64,000 nt of DNA from Rutstroemia sp. NJR-2017a BVV2. Its lineage: Eukaryota > Ascomycota > Leotiomycetes > Helotiales > Rutstroemiaceae. The notes below the pieces were generated by a model. That model searched no databases. It was given only the letters and a program-made list of their open reading frames with translations, and was not told where the DNA came from. The stretch spans positions 310,001 to 374,000 of the forward strand of contig NJPS01000011.1 in the NCBI GenBank assembly GCA_002946415.1. The letters run 5' to 3'. Position numbers and translations under genes: made by a program. Below are positions 1 to 11,653 of this stretch, piece by piece (position 1 is the first letter of the stretch; every line of letters begins with the position of its first letter).

Positions 1-1208
1 GAAGCCGAGAGAATTTCAAAACTGAGCCGTTCTGCTGTCCAACGACCAAATTGGCCGTGGTTCATGGTTCTCTTGGATGAACAGCCAGATGAAGTCAAAA
101 TATAGTTGGATATTGTGGGGCGCAGACTTCCTTTTACCGGCCTAGCGCAAGCCAATCGAGCGCACCTGTGGGTGAGAGGTGATTTGCTATGCCTCCTCTT
201 GCTAGAATAATGACTGGTTTATTCCCTTTTTAGTCGTACGTAGTGATGATCTTGTTTTATATCTTCATCTCTATCTAGACCTGCTGTTGCGATGCGCATA
301 CTCTCACTTTGAGCATCTTGTCATCTACTTCATCTTCACCCGCACCGCAAATATAACTAGATACTTCCACAAACCAGATCTCCTACAAAGGACCTTCCAT
401 CCTTCTCCTCCTTCCTCCTGTAACAACCATCCATCTCATCCATCCTATACAAATGCACCTCACATCTCGAAGTCCAATTCCTTGGATCCACCGGATTTGG
501 ATGAGGGCCCCTCCCGTGACCTTCTTCTCCCCCATACACTCCACACAATCCATACCCAAATCATCCGAGCTCTTCATCTTCTCCCAGAGCTCTGCTTTGG
601 GAAGAGACGTCTAATTAAGATGTGGTCTACACATTCTGATAGCATGAAACCGTCATATTCTCAGTGGTGAAGCGGGATTCTGGTGTTAGATATTCGGCGA
701 CAGGAGGAAGGCGAAGGAGTGTGAATCGGTAGGAACCCATACTTTAAATTCACAACCACGAATTTTTTTTTTTGGTGGATTTCCACGGCTGCCGTGCGTA
801 GGTGAGTTTGGAGACGTCACGGCTGCTGCTCTACACATTTTGCTGGTCCTCCGCCTTTGTGAAAGTTGGAACTTTGGCCTGCTCTTGATGTATAGTGAAT
901 GCGAGATATCTATCAGTCGACCCGACGTCCAGTTGTTGCGAGTAGACAGTGAGGGTTGATTCTGGACTACTTTAGTCTTTATCTTAACTTGCTATATGAG
1001 AGATCAATCCTGTGCTATTCAATCGCCTGATCTGATTTAATATTCTCCTTTGTAACAGTCCTAAAATGGCTCAAGTGATCTCCTCTAGCGACTTCCGTTG
1101 TGAAAACGCAATCCTTGCAACATTAATCGTTCGGATCTTTCCATGTCTTCCACCAAAATGATATATCTTCCACCCGCCCGTTCAATTCAAATCAGAACTG
1201 TTGAGTGT
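1..1208. other. Non-coding stretch at left edge
   Basis: No gene is supported here. The short open frames have low-complexity Pro/Ser/His-rich translations with no family resemblance. A T10 run lies near 764-773. The 3' end of the BTB gene lies just to the right, so part of this may be its 3' UTR. Confidence 0.5.
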
Positions 1209-2071
1209 TTATGCCACTTTCTTTTGGGTACAAGGTTCATTCTCTCCATGTTGATGAAACTTGCACTTTTCCAATTTTCTAGGGTCCTCCACGATCGTTC
1301 CTGGAGGGTGCAACATCATCCTGTTTAATAGATCCAATCGGAGATCTTCATTTGAACCCAAAACCTTGTGCACATCTTGAATAGGGAAAATTTCGAATAG
1401 GTTGGCAAAGCGATATGCCGTGACTGTGAAGTGAAGCATATGGCATAGCAAGCGCTGGAACGGAGAACCCCTGGGTATCTTTTCGAAGCCATCAGAAATT
1501 TCTTCCGGCCTTAAAATTATTCTGCTGGTCGCTAGCCAGTTAATATAGATGTCAATGACTGAATCCATGAATTCTTGTATACAGAGCTTGTCTCCAAGGC
1601 AGTACACATCAAAGGCATCCCACACCTCGAGTTTCGGTGCAGCTTTTGTTGAGATACGACGGATCTTTCCGAAGTAAATCCAACCGAGGAGAACGTCAAA
1701 CGATTGCGGAGTATCCTCTGGGAACGAAGCTTTAAGGTCCTGCCCTTCCTTGAAACCACCGTTGAACATTTTTGCAAAGTAAGGAAGCTTCAAGCTTGTC
1801 ACAAAGAATACTTTTGTGGATGCGGAAATCTTCTTATCAGGTCCTACGAATAATTCGACGAATTCCGTTCCTACTGTTCTACTAATCTGTTAGGATCACA
1901 AGATATATTTCGACAGAATTTCAGAACTCACTCCAAGAAATCTGGACTCTCCTCTCGAGAACGTTTGAGAGATACAGCCTCCGCACGCTGCTTCTCAGCT
2001 TCCTCAATCTTTTCCTTTGATTCTTTCTTTTGAATCTTGACCTTTTCTGGGGTTTTCTCAACAGGCGCCAT
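1209..2071 (-). CDS. BTB/POZ domain protein
   Basis: Two-exon model: exon 1 2071-1932, intron 1931-1882 (gtgagt..attag), exon 2 1881-1209; joined length 813 nt, 270 aa. A charged Lys/Glu-rich N-terminus (about 45 aa) precedes the fungal BTB core, which reads VGTEFVELFVGPDKK, then KVFFVTSLKLPYFAKMF and FDVLLGWIYFGKI. The remaining ~130 aa match the helical tail of short fungal BTB proteins. BTB domains mediate homo- or hetero-dimerisation and often recruit cullin-3 ligases; this protein has no other domain that would indicate its partner. The start at 2071 was chosen because it gives an open exon with a good donor in the right phase. The acceptor choice (attag) is the only nearby one that keeps the BTB frame. 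Confidence 0.8.
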
Positions 2072-2831
2072 TGTTGCAAATGTATTCGATTCGTAATGAA
2101 GGTTGTTATAACGGATATCGAAAGATTCGAAACTACAGGATATAAATCAGTATTCACGGCAGCTTTCCTCGGTATCCTCAAGACTCACAAATTGAAAACT
2201 CGAGGTGTATCTTGCTGCACAAATCACAGATGCAACAATCTCGAACTTGCTATGTGCCAGTGCACCGTTGTTTGCTGCCCGATCTAAGAAGTACGGAAGG
2301 TCGAACTGATTTAAATATTAGCATGGAAAACTCCATCCTCAACGATCTCATCTCACATTTTCCAGAAATCAAACTCAACTTTCCAGCGAATTCCTCTCCC
2401 CAATACAGGCGCGCCGCGGCAACCGTGACGCCGTCCGTGAATCAGTAGCGCAAACTTGTATTGAAACAGTCAACGCAGAGTTTGGATTGAACGAGGTGTG
2501 AGATGCCAAATCCGACACTGTGAGAAAGTTTCCACAGTCTCCACGTCCGCGAAGTTAGAGATTATGGTTATGTGTTGGAAAGGAAAAGGACTTGAAGTTC
2601 AGGTGAATTGAAGTTGGCTCTGGTTCCGCCAAAGTTGAGGCGAACAGGACTGTATCAAAAAGGGTGTCGCACTAACAAGCCAGTGTTGTAACGGGAGAGG
2701 CACGATGATAAAGTCACACTTCTATTTTATCGCCAACTCCACTGAAAGCGACGTTTATGAAGTTGATTTTCATTCACTGCATTCATTATCTATCATTAAC
2801 CACACCAACTCCATTTCCCTCCAAGCCCATC
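2072..2831. other. Intergenic region between BTB gene and phosphate carrier
   Basis: Upstream DNA of the BTB gene and downstream DNA of the phosphate carrier, which are in the same orientation. A short GC-rich patch (2408-2440) stands out from the AT-rich surroundings. No gene is seen. Confidence 0.5.
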
Positions 2832-4095
2832 TTAATGGCCACCTGTCGTCGGCAAACCCAACGCCACCTTGAACGAATCATAAATCAACCATTGGAACGC
2901 CGTCAAAGTACCAATCATAACCTATCCACCCATCAGTATATGCACCAAGCCAACATTATCACTCCAACTTCACGACAAGAGAACTTGCAAAGTAGAGAGG
3001 GCAAACTTACAATTCTAACTGGCAATCCAGTCCATAGTCCTGGAAACCCGATTTTCCCATAAATTCTAGCCATTGCTTTTCCTGCGCTCTCTCCAGGTTG
3101 CTTTTCGTTGTTCAACTTACTAACCATTACATCTGCTGGATGTGAAACCACGGCACATCCGATACCAGCGATATAACCTCCCAAGAAAGAAACTCCAGTT
3201 TGTTGGTATCCGTTATATGCACTCTTTGGTTTGCCAAGATAGTGGTAGATCTTGTTAACGGTTGTCTCAAAAGTCGCGAACTTGACCATAGTGTAAGGAA
3301 TTTGACGTCCCCAAAGCGGGTAGAGTCCCTTGTAGAGTCTGCATTACCATCAGCACGAGCCTTTCACCTCCAAGAAACTTCTCCACTCACCCTGCATATC
3401 CCTCCTCCTTAATAACTTTACTCATACCTTCTCTCAAACTGTGCGCAAATGGCGGCAAGGTTGTCTGCATCCTAACCTTGATCGACTCAAACGGACACAG
3501 CGCAATGTCTGCAAAAAACTCCGCACTTGCACTAGCACCGAGGAAAATCGCAGTTTGGTTCGCATTGGGGAATAGCTTTTCTCCATACAGATACTTGAAG
3601 ACTTCATAGAATCCGTACTTTCCACCACCCTGCAGACAATATCCGACGAATGTGGGAGACCAGCCGAAGAATACCCCGCGCAGCCCTTCACCTTTGTAAA
3701 TCTTAGACCAGGCAGAGAAGTTCGAGGAGTAGAGTTTGGAGTCAACTTGGCGACGGCATTTTACGAGATCGAGAGGTGTGACGGCTGTGTGAGTAGGTCC
3801 GCAGGCTATGGAGAGAGGGTGTTAGCGGGAGAATGAGCATAACGGGGAAGAATTTGGGACGGCGGAGTGACTTCAGCATATGGGATCAATTGGAGATATC
3901 GTAGTAACTACCAAATTGGCAGATCCCGAGGATATGTGAAGCAGCCAAAGTCTTGCAGATTCAAACAAACAGCTCTGTAACCCCGCCAATGAAAGCATAC
4001 ATACCAACAATACCACCAAGTCCACAAGCAGCAAAGTATTTTCCGCTATACAACTCAATCTTCGGCTGCGGCAATGCTTTCTCTATAGCTGCCAT
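2832..4095 (-). CDS. MIR1: Mitochondrial phosphate carrier
   Basis: Four exons: 4095-4005, 3805-3391, 3338-3011, 2921-2832. Joined length is 924 nt (307 aa), the usual size for this family. The protein is a six-helix solute carrier of the inner mitochondrial membrane that imports phosphate with a proton for ATP synthesis. The three carrier signatures are visible: [10 protein letters not shown] (from residue 41), [10 protein letters not shown] and PADVMVSKL. The segments [17 protein letters not shown] and [19 protein letters not shown] are typical of the phosphate carrier rather than other SLC25 members. The C-terminal exon encodes [20 protein letters not shown]. The first intron is long for this genome (199 nt). 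Splice sites were chosen because each junction restores an open frame and conserved sequence. Confidence 0.95.
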
Positions 4096-7000
4096 CTTGA
4101 TTGATCTCTCAATTGATTCGTTTTTAAGTTACTCTTCTATTATGTTGTGGTGTGGTGATCGTTGCTTGCTTTGTTGCCCAAGATTGCGTGCAATCGTCGA
4201 AAGCGGAGAGGAGAGAAGAGAAGATTATTATGAATTACCTTGAGAAGAAATTAACGTGAAAACTGCAACTTAAATACGGCAAAGGAAAGGGAAGAGCGGA
4301 ACCAAAGGAACTTTTTAAATATCCAGGACGTCAAAGGTATTCGTGTTGTGCCGCCCATGCCTTGATAACGAAGAGAAGATAGCGGCCGATACAGCCGATG
4401 GACAGGGTAGCTTTGACATACGTCATTGGCGACTTTGGCATGACGGATTTATTTCGTCGTTTTGCTGATTGGGGGAGTTTGGGTGACTGTGCATGTGCGT
4501 CGAGATATTGCAACCATACTCATATTGAGGTTTAGAAAAATATGCTTTGGACGTGAATAAGCTGGTTAAGACGTTGAAGATATTTTTTTTTGGAGAATTG
4601 AAAAAAGAAATGCACAAACATGATCACGTGCATCATGTCTTGACCCCGCGACGACCATCTCCAAGCTTCGGGCCGTGCGTGCCGAGTAACTTCCTCGAAA
4701 TTCTACGCAACGCAAGTCAGTCTTGCTCACTCTCCTCCCCTCTTTTTCCCCTTCCTTATTTCATCGTATTCCAACCAGCCTACCAGCCAACCAGCCAACC
4801 AGCCAACCAGCCAACCAACCAACTAACCAACCAACACACCCCCTCATAGCTGCAAACCATCAACCCCTTCACTTTGTCGTCTAGGACTCCTATCTATGAC
4901 CATCTCCGCGCTTTCTCAACCACCCAACAAGGGTTTCTTTCTTCCTTACCCTAGCAATCGCTCTCTCTCCATGCCCTTTTAAACCCCAACAATCTCCCTT
5001 ACCTATCATTCTTCTATAACCTTCCTATCTACCTCCTTCCCCCTATCCCTACACATCTTCTTCCAGTCTTTTCCTGCATCTCCTTCCTCCATCTACGAAA
5101 ACCTATACCCCCACCTCCCAGGTTGAACACCCAGCTAGAGTTCTCGCAATACAATACGAATGCCATCAACCAAGAGGCAGAAAGAAATCCCTTCATTCGA
5201 ACGATTGAATACACTGGCTGATTGAATACATCACGTTTGTTGTAGCGTAGCTGTCTACCTCAAGGTCTAAGCAATCAATCGGCTAATATTTGTTGCCATC
5301 ACCTGGTAGTAATCGTCACCTGGGAACATAGCCAGCCGTGCTGTGCGTAGACCTGCCGACTTGGTCACACAATCAAGGAAGCGTATAAAACCTTCATCGA
5401 GCTCATCCATAGACCGCCGTCATCGTTCTTACCACATTGTCCTCTGGTATTGCCAATGATGTCTATCTGCGTATAGTCATTGAAAAACTAGCCATGATGT
5501 TCACTGAACTAGGCAAAGATTCTGGGATAGATTAACCCCAGCGGTGACAGCACGCGATGCTAGGGAACCGAAAGCAAGCCATATACATCCCAACAACTGG
5601 GAAAACAAAGACAAACATGGGACTACCGCCCCAACCGTTGCTATACAATGATATTATACATCTGATCAATATACAAGCTGAGTTGACATGCATGCGCAAA
5701 AACGACGACGATGGCCGACCCCCATATTCAAAATACTAAACTCAAAAGAAAGAAGGGATTCACGAACAAAAAACTAGAGTGCAATATTCAAGCTCTTTCA
5801 TTAAGTACAAAAAGTTGACTCTTCTCCACGAGGACCACGACTCATCATGGATTTTCATCGTTGAGTCTAGAAACGATTGACTTCTCATAAAAGTAACAGA
5901 CGTAACTCCAGATCCCACATCTTGATTCAACCAGACACTTGTTCGGGGAGAGATACAATCTTGCTTCGAGCGATGCTGGAGAAAGGAACTCGAATTCAGT
6001 CAATCAATCATTGTACCGTGGATAAAAGGCTGAGTACGAGAGTTCGCAGATGAGAGAACATTCACATCATATGCGTGCAGTCCACAAGTCCTCCAAGACC
6101 TCCTCCGCTCTCGGAGCCCCTCAATCCACACCCACCATCCATCATCCTATCCGAACCTCACAACCCCACTCTCCCTCTCACTCTGTACCTACCTTCCGCA
6201 AACCTCACCACAATTGTTATCAGATCCGAGCCGCCCATCCATCTTTCCTCTTCCAGAAACTTAGATTGCGTTTTCGCGTCGGCACTTCTCCTTGATGTAT
6301 CACGGTATTATCCTCCCATGAACCATCCATTCAACCGTGCATCCACTCCACAATAACCACCACACCCATCCACCTTCCGCCAAGGTAATCGCAAACAGCA
6401 AGGCGACACGACCGCCCTCCAGCTTCGTAAGGGGGAGACGTGTCCAGTTGCCCCTTTGCAAAGCAAAGCTAATGCAGGGAATGTATTACGTGTAAAAACT
6501 GGCTGGCTGGTTTCGTACCGACTTGGCGGGAGTGGGTTTGTGTTCGGTTCGGTTGGGAAGGGAAAAGGTGGAGATGAGATGATCTAATCTGATGGGAAAA
6601 ATTTGATCTGATAACTTTACTTTGGATGAGGAGTGGAGATTACTGTAGTCGGGGGAAGGGATGGAGGGAGAAGGGGAGATGACACATATATGTGTACGTG
6701 ATGTGGAAGCTTGTGTTTGGTTTGTCAATATTAATATTTTTAAGGTTCTTGGGTGTGAGTGAAGTGAAGGGATAGATAGTTAGACTAAACGAAAGAAAAG
6801 GAGAGATGGCCTGATCTAATCTAATCTGATTGAGAGATAATCTGTTGAGATTACGAAGTTGGGGGAGAAGTGAGGTATTTTTGGGAAAGAGTGTCTCGGA
6901 TGCAGTGGATGCCAACCGTACCGATGATGTGCTGGTATGGTGTAGATTAGTTTGCTGGGTCTGGAAGTAAGAAAGGGGAGAAGGGAAGCATGTGGTTATG

Positions 7001-8581
7001 GATTTGGTAGGTGTTGATCGGAATCATGGGCACATCATTTCGTGCAGTTGTTGTACAGAACAGTAAAGTGCAGCACGGTATAGCGGAACTGCTCCTCTGT
7101 TTTTGCGAAGGAAAGTTTCGTTGCCCATCAGAACGGCGGTCGCCGCATTTCCTGATCCGAGGAAATGTCCACTTCGCTTCGTCGAAATGGTCTACATAGG
7201 AGGGCTGAAAGCCTCTTCTTACTCATGCTGTCTTTTGTCTTCGTTTTCGTATCATATCCCACATCTCTTTCTTCTCTAACCGTCCCATCTCACCAACATC
7301 TTCTTCAGCTCATCATCTCATCCGATCTCTCACATGTCACCCCACTCCACTCAGCCCACTTCTAGATCAATCAGATAAGATTTTTCTTTTCACACTAAGC
7401 CCAAGCCAGCAGCCAAAAAAGCGGGTAGGAATTTACCCTAGTGGAACGGTGAGGTTTTGGTTAGGTAACGCTAGAATGTCTACTCGTAATAAGGTTAAAT
7501 GCGACGGTAGTGATGAACGGTTGTGGGTTTCTTGGGATGTTGATGGTGATGGATCGATCGAGAATGAGATACTTCATACGGTGTTGGATGAAGATATGGA
7601 AAGGTAGATGTGGTGATGCATAGAAACATGTGGAAAGGGAGGATATGACTGCATTTGGTAATTGAGAGAGAAGATGTGGGATTGGGTGGAACATGACTAT
7701 GACTGGCATGTGCCGTGGAGAAGGGCAGTCGAGGAACTGGCCAGAGGTTTTGGCTGTACTTTAGTATGTCTATACTTTCTGGCTGCGAGACCAGCATTGT
7801 ACTGTACGCGTTTATACGCTTGCGACATGTACACGCACGTCGAATGAAAGGGGATAACTGACAAGGACAAGAAAGGGGGAAAACTAGATGTTCAAAAACT
7901 TATTCAATTATAATATTCACTTGTATGTACGGAGTGTCTGTGGAAGTACATGATATTTTGATTTCCAATCGATCTTCATATCTTACTCAATCAAGCCATG
8001 GCACGATGATGATACTTTAGTATAAATCAGCATGTCATTACCACATCCTGAGTGAGCAATCCCGTTGTCGGCCGCCGAGGCTCTTTTCCTTTTTCGACCA
8101 GCCAAATACGCCTATCCGTCTACCGCCTGCCGTACGCAACCCTAGGAATTCCTCGGAACTGGACCTTACTACAAAGGGCACCTCCGACCACAGCCCACCT
8201 TGCACCATCGCCCATCATAACTGGGCACCAAACAAAATTAATAAAGATCACTGAGGATCCGCCACCTTCGATAACTTATCCAAATCCGATTTTTCGAGAT
8301 TCAACTTTTGAACCAAAAGTCCAACTTGTCACAACTTATTATCACGCTCTATTTGTTTCTCTCTCACGCTTCAATTAATCGGGCTTGAGAAGAACCCTGA
8401 AAACTGTCAGCCTCGGAAGAATTCACTACCGCAATAGCGAACAATTGATCCTACACTTATCATCACGTCACAATCAAGTATCGATTAGGTCAGGCCAACC
8501 ACAAGAAGAAAATCACCCACTCCGCTCTCCGCTCCTCCCTTCTCTCCCGCTCGACTCTACTCGACAAGTCTACCCCGGTAG
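4096..8581. other. Long non-coding stretch, pyrimidine-rich on + strand
   Basis: About 4.5 kb between two divergent genes. No open frame translates to anything recognisable; long C/T tracts (4690-5100, 6075-6260, 7200-7370, 8500-8570) give spurious Pro/Ser/His-rich ORFs. It probably holds the promoter of the phosphate carrier (left) and a long leader or promoter of the reductase gene (right). A small low-copy tandem repeat lies at 4771-4837. An unannotated non-coding RNA is possible but not shown. Confidence 0.5.
4771..4837. repeat. CCAACCAGCC-type microsatellite
   Basis: Tandem, imperfect copies of ccaaccag / ccaacc over about 67 bp. Simple repeat in non-coding DNA. Confidence 0.8.
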
Positions 8582-10525
8582 ATGATTCGACGGTCCTTGA
8601 GTCTCATCAGCACAATGTCTCGTCCCCAGGTCATAAGAATGCCTACCACATCTCACTGTATTCCCGAAGAACCAGTGCTGCCCTCCTCGGCAGCTCCTTC
8701 CCTCTCTTATTCCTCCTCTTCGTCCTCCGATCCCGAACCCGAGGAAATCCTACCCCGACGTCGTCGAGCCTCCACCAAACTCATCTCACAAAATGCCACG
8801 GATATGCAACGAATCATTGGGGAAGCCGGCACAAAATTGGTAGAGAAATGCTGTGGTGGGGGTTGCTGTATGGCTGTTACTAAGAGTGATTCTCTTACAT
8901 ATGAAAAAGTCAAACTGCCAGAGAATGATGCTTTCGCCAGTTTGGGATTGAAGATTGGCACAATCCCTACGACTCTTTCCAGTGTGCCGGATGTACCCAA
9001 GAAAACAATTGAGCTTAGCCCACTCAAGGCAGCGCAGAAGGTTAACGAAGCAGCAATGGGCTTGGAGGGTTTGAAGATTAACAGCACGGAAAAAGTATCT
9101 GCGGATGCTCCATCGACGGACAAGACACCCTCGCCCGCAGACTCTGGTGTTGCATTGGACCAAGACACAAATGATTCGATCGACTTCACTCCGCATCACG
9201 CCAAAGAAGAAATCGACACGAGAATTCAACCACCTATCTTTGTTCAACCACACCCTCCATACGAAGTCTACTCTGCGAAGATTTTCAGCGCTAGGGAATT
9301 GACAAAGCCTGGTGCGGAGAAGAGAACATATCATTTTGATCTGGATGTTACAGATTACCCTGAGGAAGGTGGGGTTGATTTCAAGGTCGGCGGTGCAATT
9401 GGTGTTATGGCACCAAATGAAGAGTCTATTGTGGATGAACTTATGGATTTGCTCTTGATTCCAAGGCATCTACGCGATCGAAAGGTTTTGCTCAAGACCG
9501 AAAGTGGCAGATGGCCTACGGTGTGGGGAGACGACAAGCCAAGAGAATTGGTAACTACCAGGCGCGACTTGCTTACCTGGTGTTCCGATATTCAATCATA
9601 CCCACCTACGAAGAACCTCTTACGATTGTTTGCCGAATATGCCTCGGATGAGAACGAAAAGAAGATCTTAATGTATCTTTGCTCCGCAGAAGGACAGGGC
9701 GTATTCTGTGATTTCCGTACCGGGCCGCATATCACTATCAATCAACTTCTTCACGCTTTCCCGTCCTCCAAGCCACCTCTCGATCATCTCCTTTCGCAGC
9801 TACAAACACTTATGCCACGATTCTATTCCATGTCTAATGACCCTCACGAATCTTGTGTCCCCGTTGAAGGATGCAGTCGACTTATCGAAATCGCAGTTAC
9901 AGTTCATGAAACCAACAACTGGCGCGGTGGTCCCCGTACCGGTTTGGGCTCAGGATTCTTCGAACGTCAAGCGCGGAAGTTCATCGAAGCGGAAAAAGAA
10001 GGTCGCAAAGTCAACCTCCGAATCCCCATGTTCAAAGGCCTGATGGCCAACCCTCTCGCCCGAGAATTCGTCTCCGACGGACCTATGCTCCTAATCGGCG
10101 CCGGTGTTGGCGTCGCACCCTTCCGTGGGTTCGTCCAACGTCGCCTCAAAAACGCCAATTGCGCCAACAAAGTCTGGGTTCTCCAAGGCGTCCGCGATTC
10201 GCTTCTTGATGAACTGTATTCTGGTGAATGGGGTGTGCATGAATCGGAAGTTAAGAAGGTCGTGCAAAGTCGCAAACCGGGCGCGAAACAGAAGGGGAAG
10301 TATGTGCAAGATGAGGTTCGCCATCAGGCGGATTTGGTCTGGTTTATTATTAATGCGTTGGATGGGAGAGTGTTTGTTTGTGGGAGTAGTAAGGGGATGG
10401 GTGAGGGCGTCGAGGAGGCGTTGGTGGATGTGGCGATGGAGAAGGGCAATTTGGGCAGGGAGGAGGCGAAGAAGTTTTGGAAGTTGAAGAATGAGGCTGG
10501 GCAGTATATTGCGGAGACTTGGTGA
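8582..10525 (+). CDS. FAD/NADPH oxidoreductase, P450-reductase-like, no flavodoxin domain
   Basis: Single open frame of 647 aa; an in-frame ATG at 8615 (codon 12) is an equally plausible start. Residues 1-220 are low complexity (Ser/Pro/Glu-rich) and contain a cysteine cluster CCGGGCC at 90-96. From about 225 to the end it is a ferredoxin-NADP reductase-type module as in cytochrome P450 reductase or sulfite reductase: FAD-binding motif RFYSMSND (413-420), NADP pyrophosphate motif GAGVGVAPFRGF (506-517), VCGSSKGMGEGVEEAL (599-614), and a terminal Trp (647) like the flavin-stacking aromatic residue of this family. The N-terminal FMN/flavodoxin domain of true P450 reductases is absent, so electrons would have to go to a separate acceptor or directly to substrate. 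No partner is encoded next to it. The fold assignment is firm; the physiological role is unknown. Confidence 0.85.
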   Translation: MIRRSLSLISTMSRPQVIRMPTTSHCIPEEPVLPSSAAPSLSYSSSSSSDPEPEEILPRRRRASTKLISQNATDMQRIIGEAGTKLVEKCCGGGCCMAVTKSDSLTYEKVKLPENDAFASLGLKIGTIPTTLSSVPDVPKKTIELSPLKAAQKVNEAAMGLEGLKINSTEKVSADAPSTDKTPSPADSGVALDQDTNDSIDFTPHHAKEEIDTRIQPPIFVQPHPPYEVYSAKIFSARELTKPGAEKRTYHFDLDVTDYPEEGGVDFKVGGAIGVMAPNEESIVDELMDLLLIPRHLRDRKVLLKTESGRWPTVWGDDKPRELVTTRRDLLTWCSDIQSYPPTKNLLRLFAEYASDENEKKILMYLCSAEGQGVFCDFRTGPHITINQLLHAFPSSKPPLDHLLSQLQTLMPRFYSMSNDPHESCVPVEGCSRLIEIAVTVHETNNWRGGPRTGLGSGFFERQARKFIEAEKEGRKVNLRIPMFKGLMANPLAREFVSDGPMLLIGAGVGVAPFRGFVQRRLKNANCANKVWVLQGVRDSLLDELYSGEWGVHESEVKKVVQSRKPGAKQKGKYVQDEVRHQADLVWFIINALDGRVFVCGSSKGMGEGVEEALVDVAMEKGNLGREEAKKFWKLKNEAGQYIAETW

Positions 10526-11653
10526 TGGGGTGGTGTGGTATGTTTTTAGGGTGGGTGGTGTTATAGGATATCCGTCGTGTTTCTTTTGGGAAAAGCATCA
10601 GATGGTGAAGCGGCGATGGAATTGTATATACAAAAAGAGCTGTGGTCGTTGGCGGCGGATATCTGCAAGTTGTATCATATTGCATGGTGGGTGGCACAAA
10701 CTTGTTTCTTTTTTGATGACGGGAGGGATACATACTGTTCTCTTCAAAAAACTTTGCATAGGGATATCTATTTTGGGATTTTCATCCAGGGCGTTATTTG
10801 GACGGTGTTCGGTTTGAGTTCTTGCTGGTGGGTGGGTGGAGGGATGGTTATTAGACTTGATGATTGATTGATCGATCGATCCCTGAAAGAGGGGAAAATA
10901 TACAGTAACTAGTATATAGTTGGTATGCGGCAAGCATACGAGCAAGAAAAGTTCGTGAGAGATGCGAGGAGCAATTGGGATTGGGGTCTTCCTTGAACTT
11001 GGATGCGGGGGGATCGGGGAAGGGGGGTGAGGGGGCATTATGATATTTCTAGAAGATACGATAGATGGATAGATTTTGGAATAATTTTAGATGAGTTGCT
11101 GAAATAAATATGTGTATATGAGATCTTAACTTATGGATATACTCTTTTTGAATATGGGTTTGCGGTGTTTCTATGTGATGTGGTGTAATGAATAGTACTT
11201 TACGTTTCTCCTGGGGGAGGGTTGGATGAGTTGGGTTTATTTTGTCGGGTGTGATGCAGTGGTTGTAGTTCTGCTTTTAATGAGGGGGAGAGAGAGAGAG
11301 AAGGGGGAGAAAGGGAGAGGGAGAGTAGATCATACTACAAATTTATACTGGACGATTAACTTACAATCCGTGTAAAACTATAGTCTTAAGCTATATAGTA
11401 GAGCTTATATCTTGTGGTCCCTAGGGCTCTAACACAATAGGCTCGCCCAACCCCCCATCCAGGAAACCCCCGGCTTCAATTCCGACCTTGAAAAAAACCT
11501 CCATCACCAACATGAATCCCAAATATAAATCCTAATATAAACCCCAAATATAAATCCCAATATGAATCCGCAACAGCTATTTCCCCAGTCTCTGCCGTTA
11601 GGAAACGAATCAGATATCAGATAATACAAATTGGTACCAGTAAGGCATACTGA
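10526..11653. other. Intergenic region, convergent gene ends
   Basis: 3' flanks of the reductase gene (+) and the Clr5-ankyrin gene (-). Contains a GATT/GATC short repeat near 10860-10882 and a purine (GA) tract at 11283-11327. Nothing else is supported. Confidence 0.5.

Noticed and set aside
4771..4837. Regular repeats that might suggest a CRISPR array
   Set aside because: Simple microsatellite without spacers, in a eukaryotic genome.
6486..6915. Overlapping minus-strand ORFs (80 and 91 aa)
   Set aside because: Derived from a purine-rich tract; translations are low-complexity with no family match.
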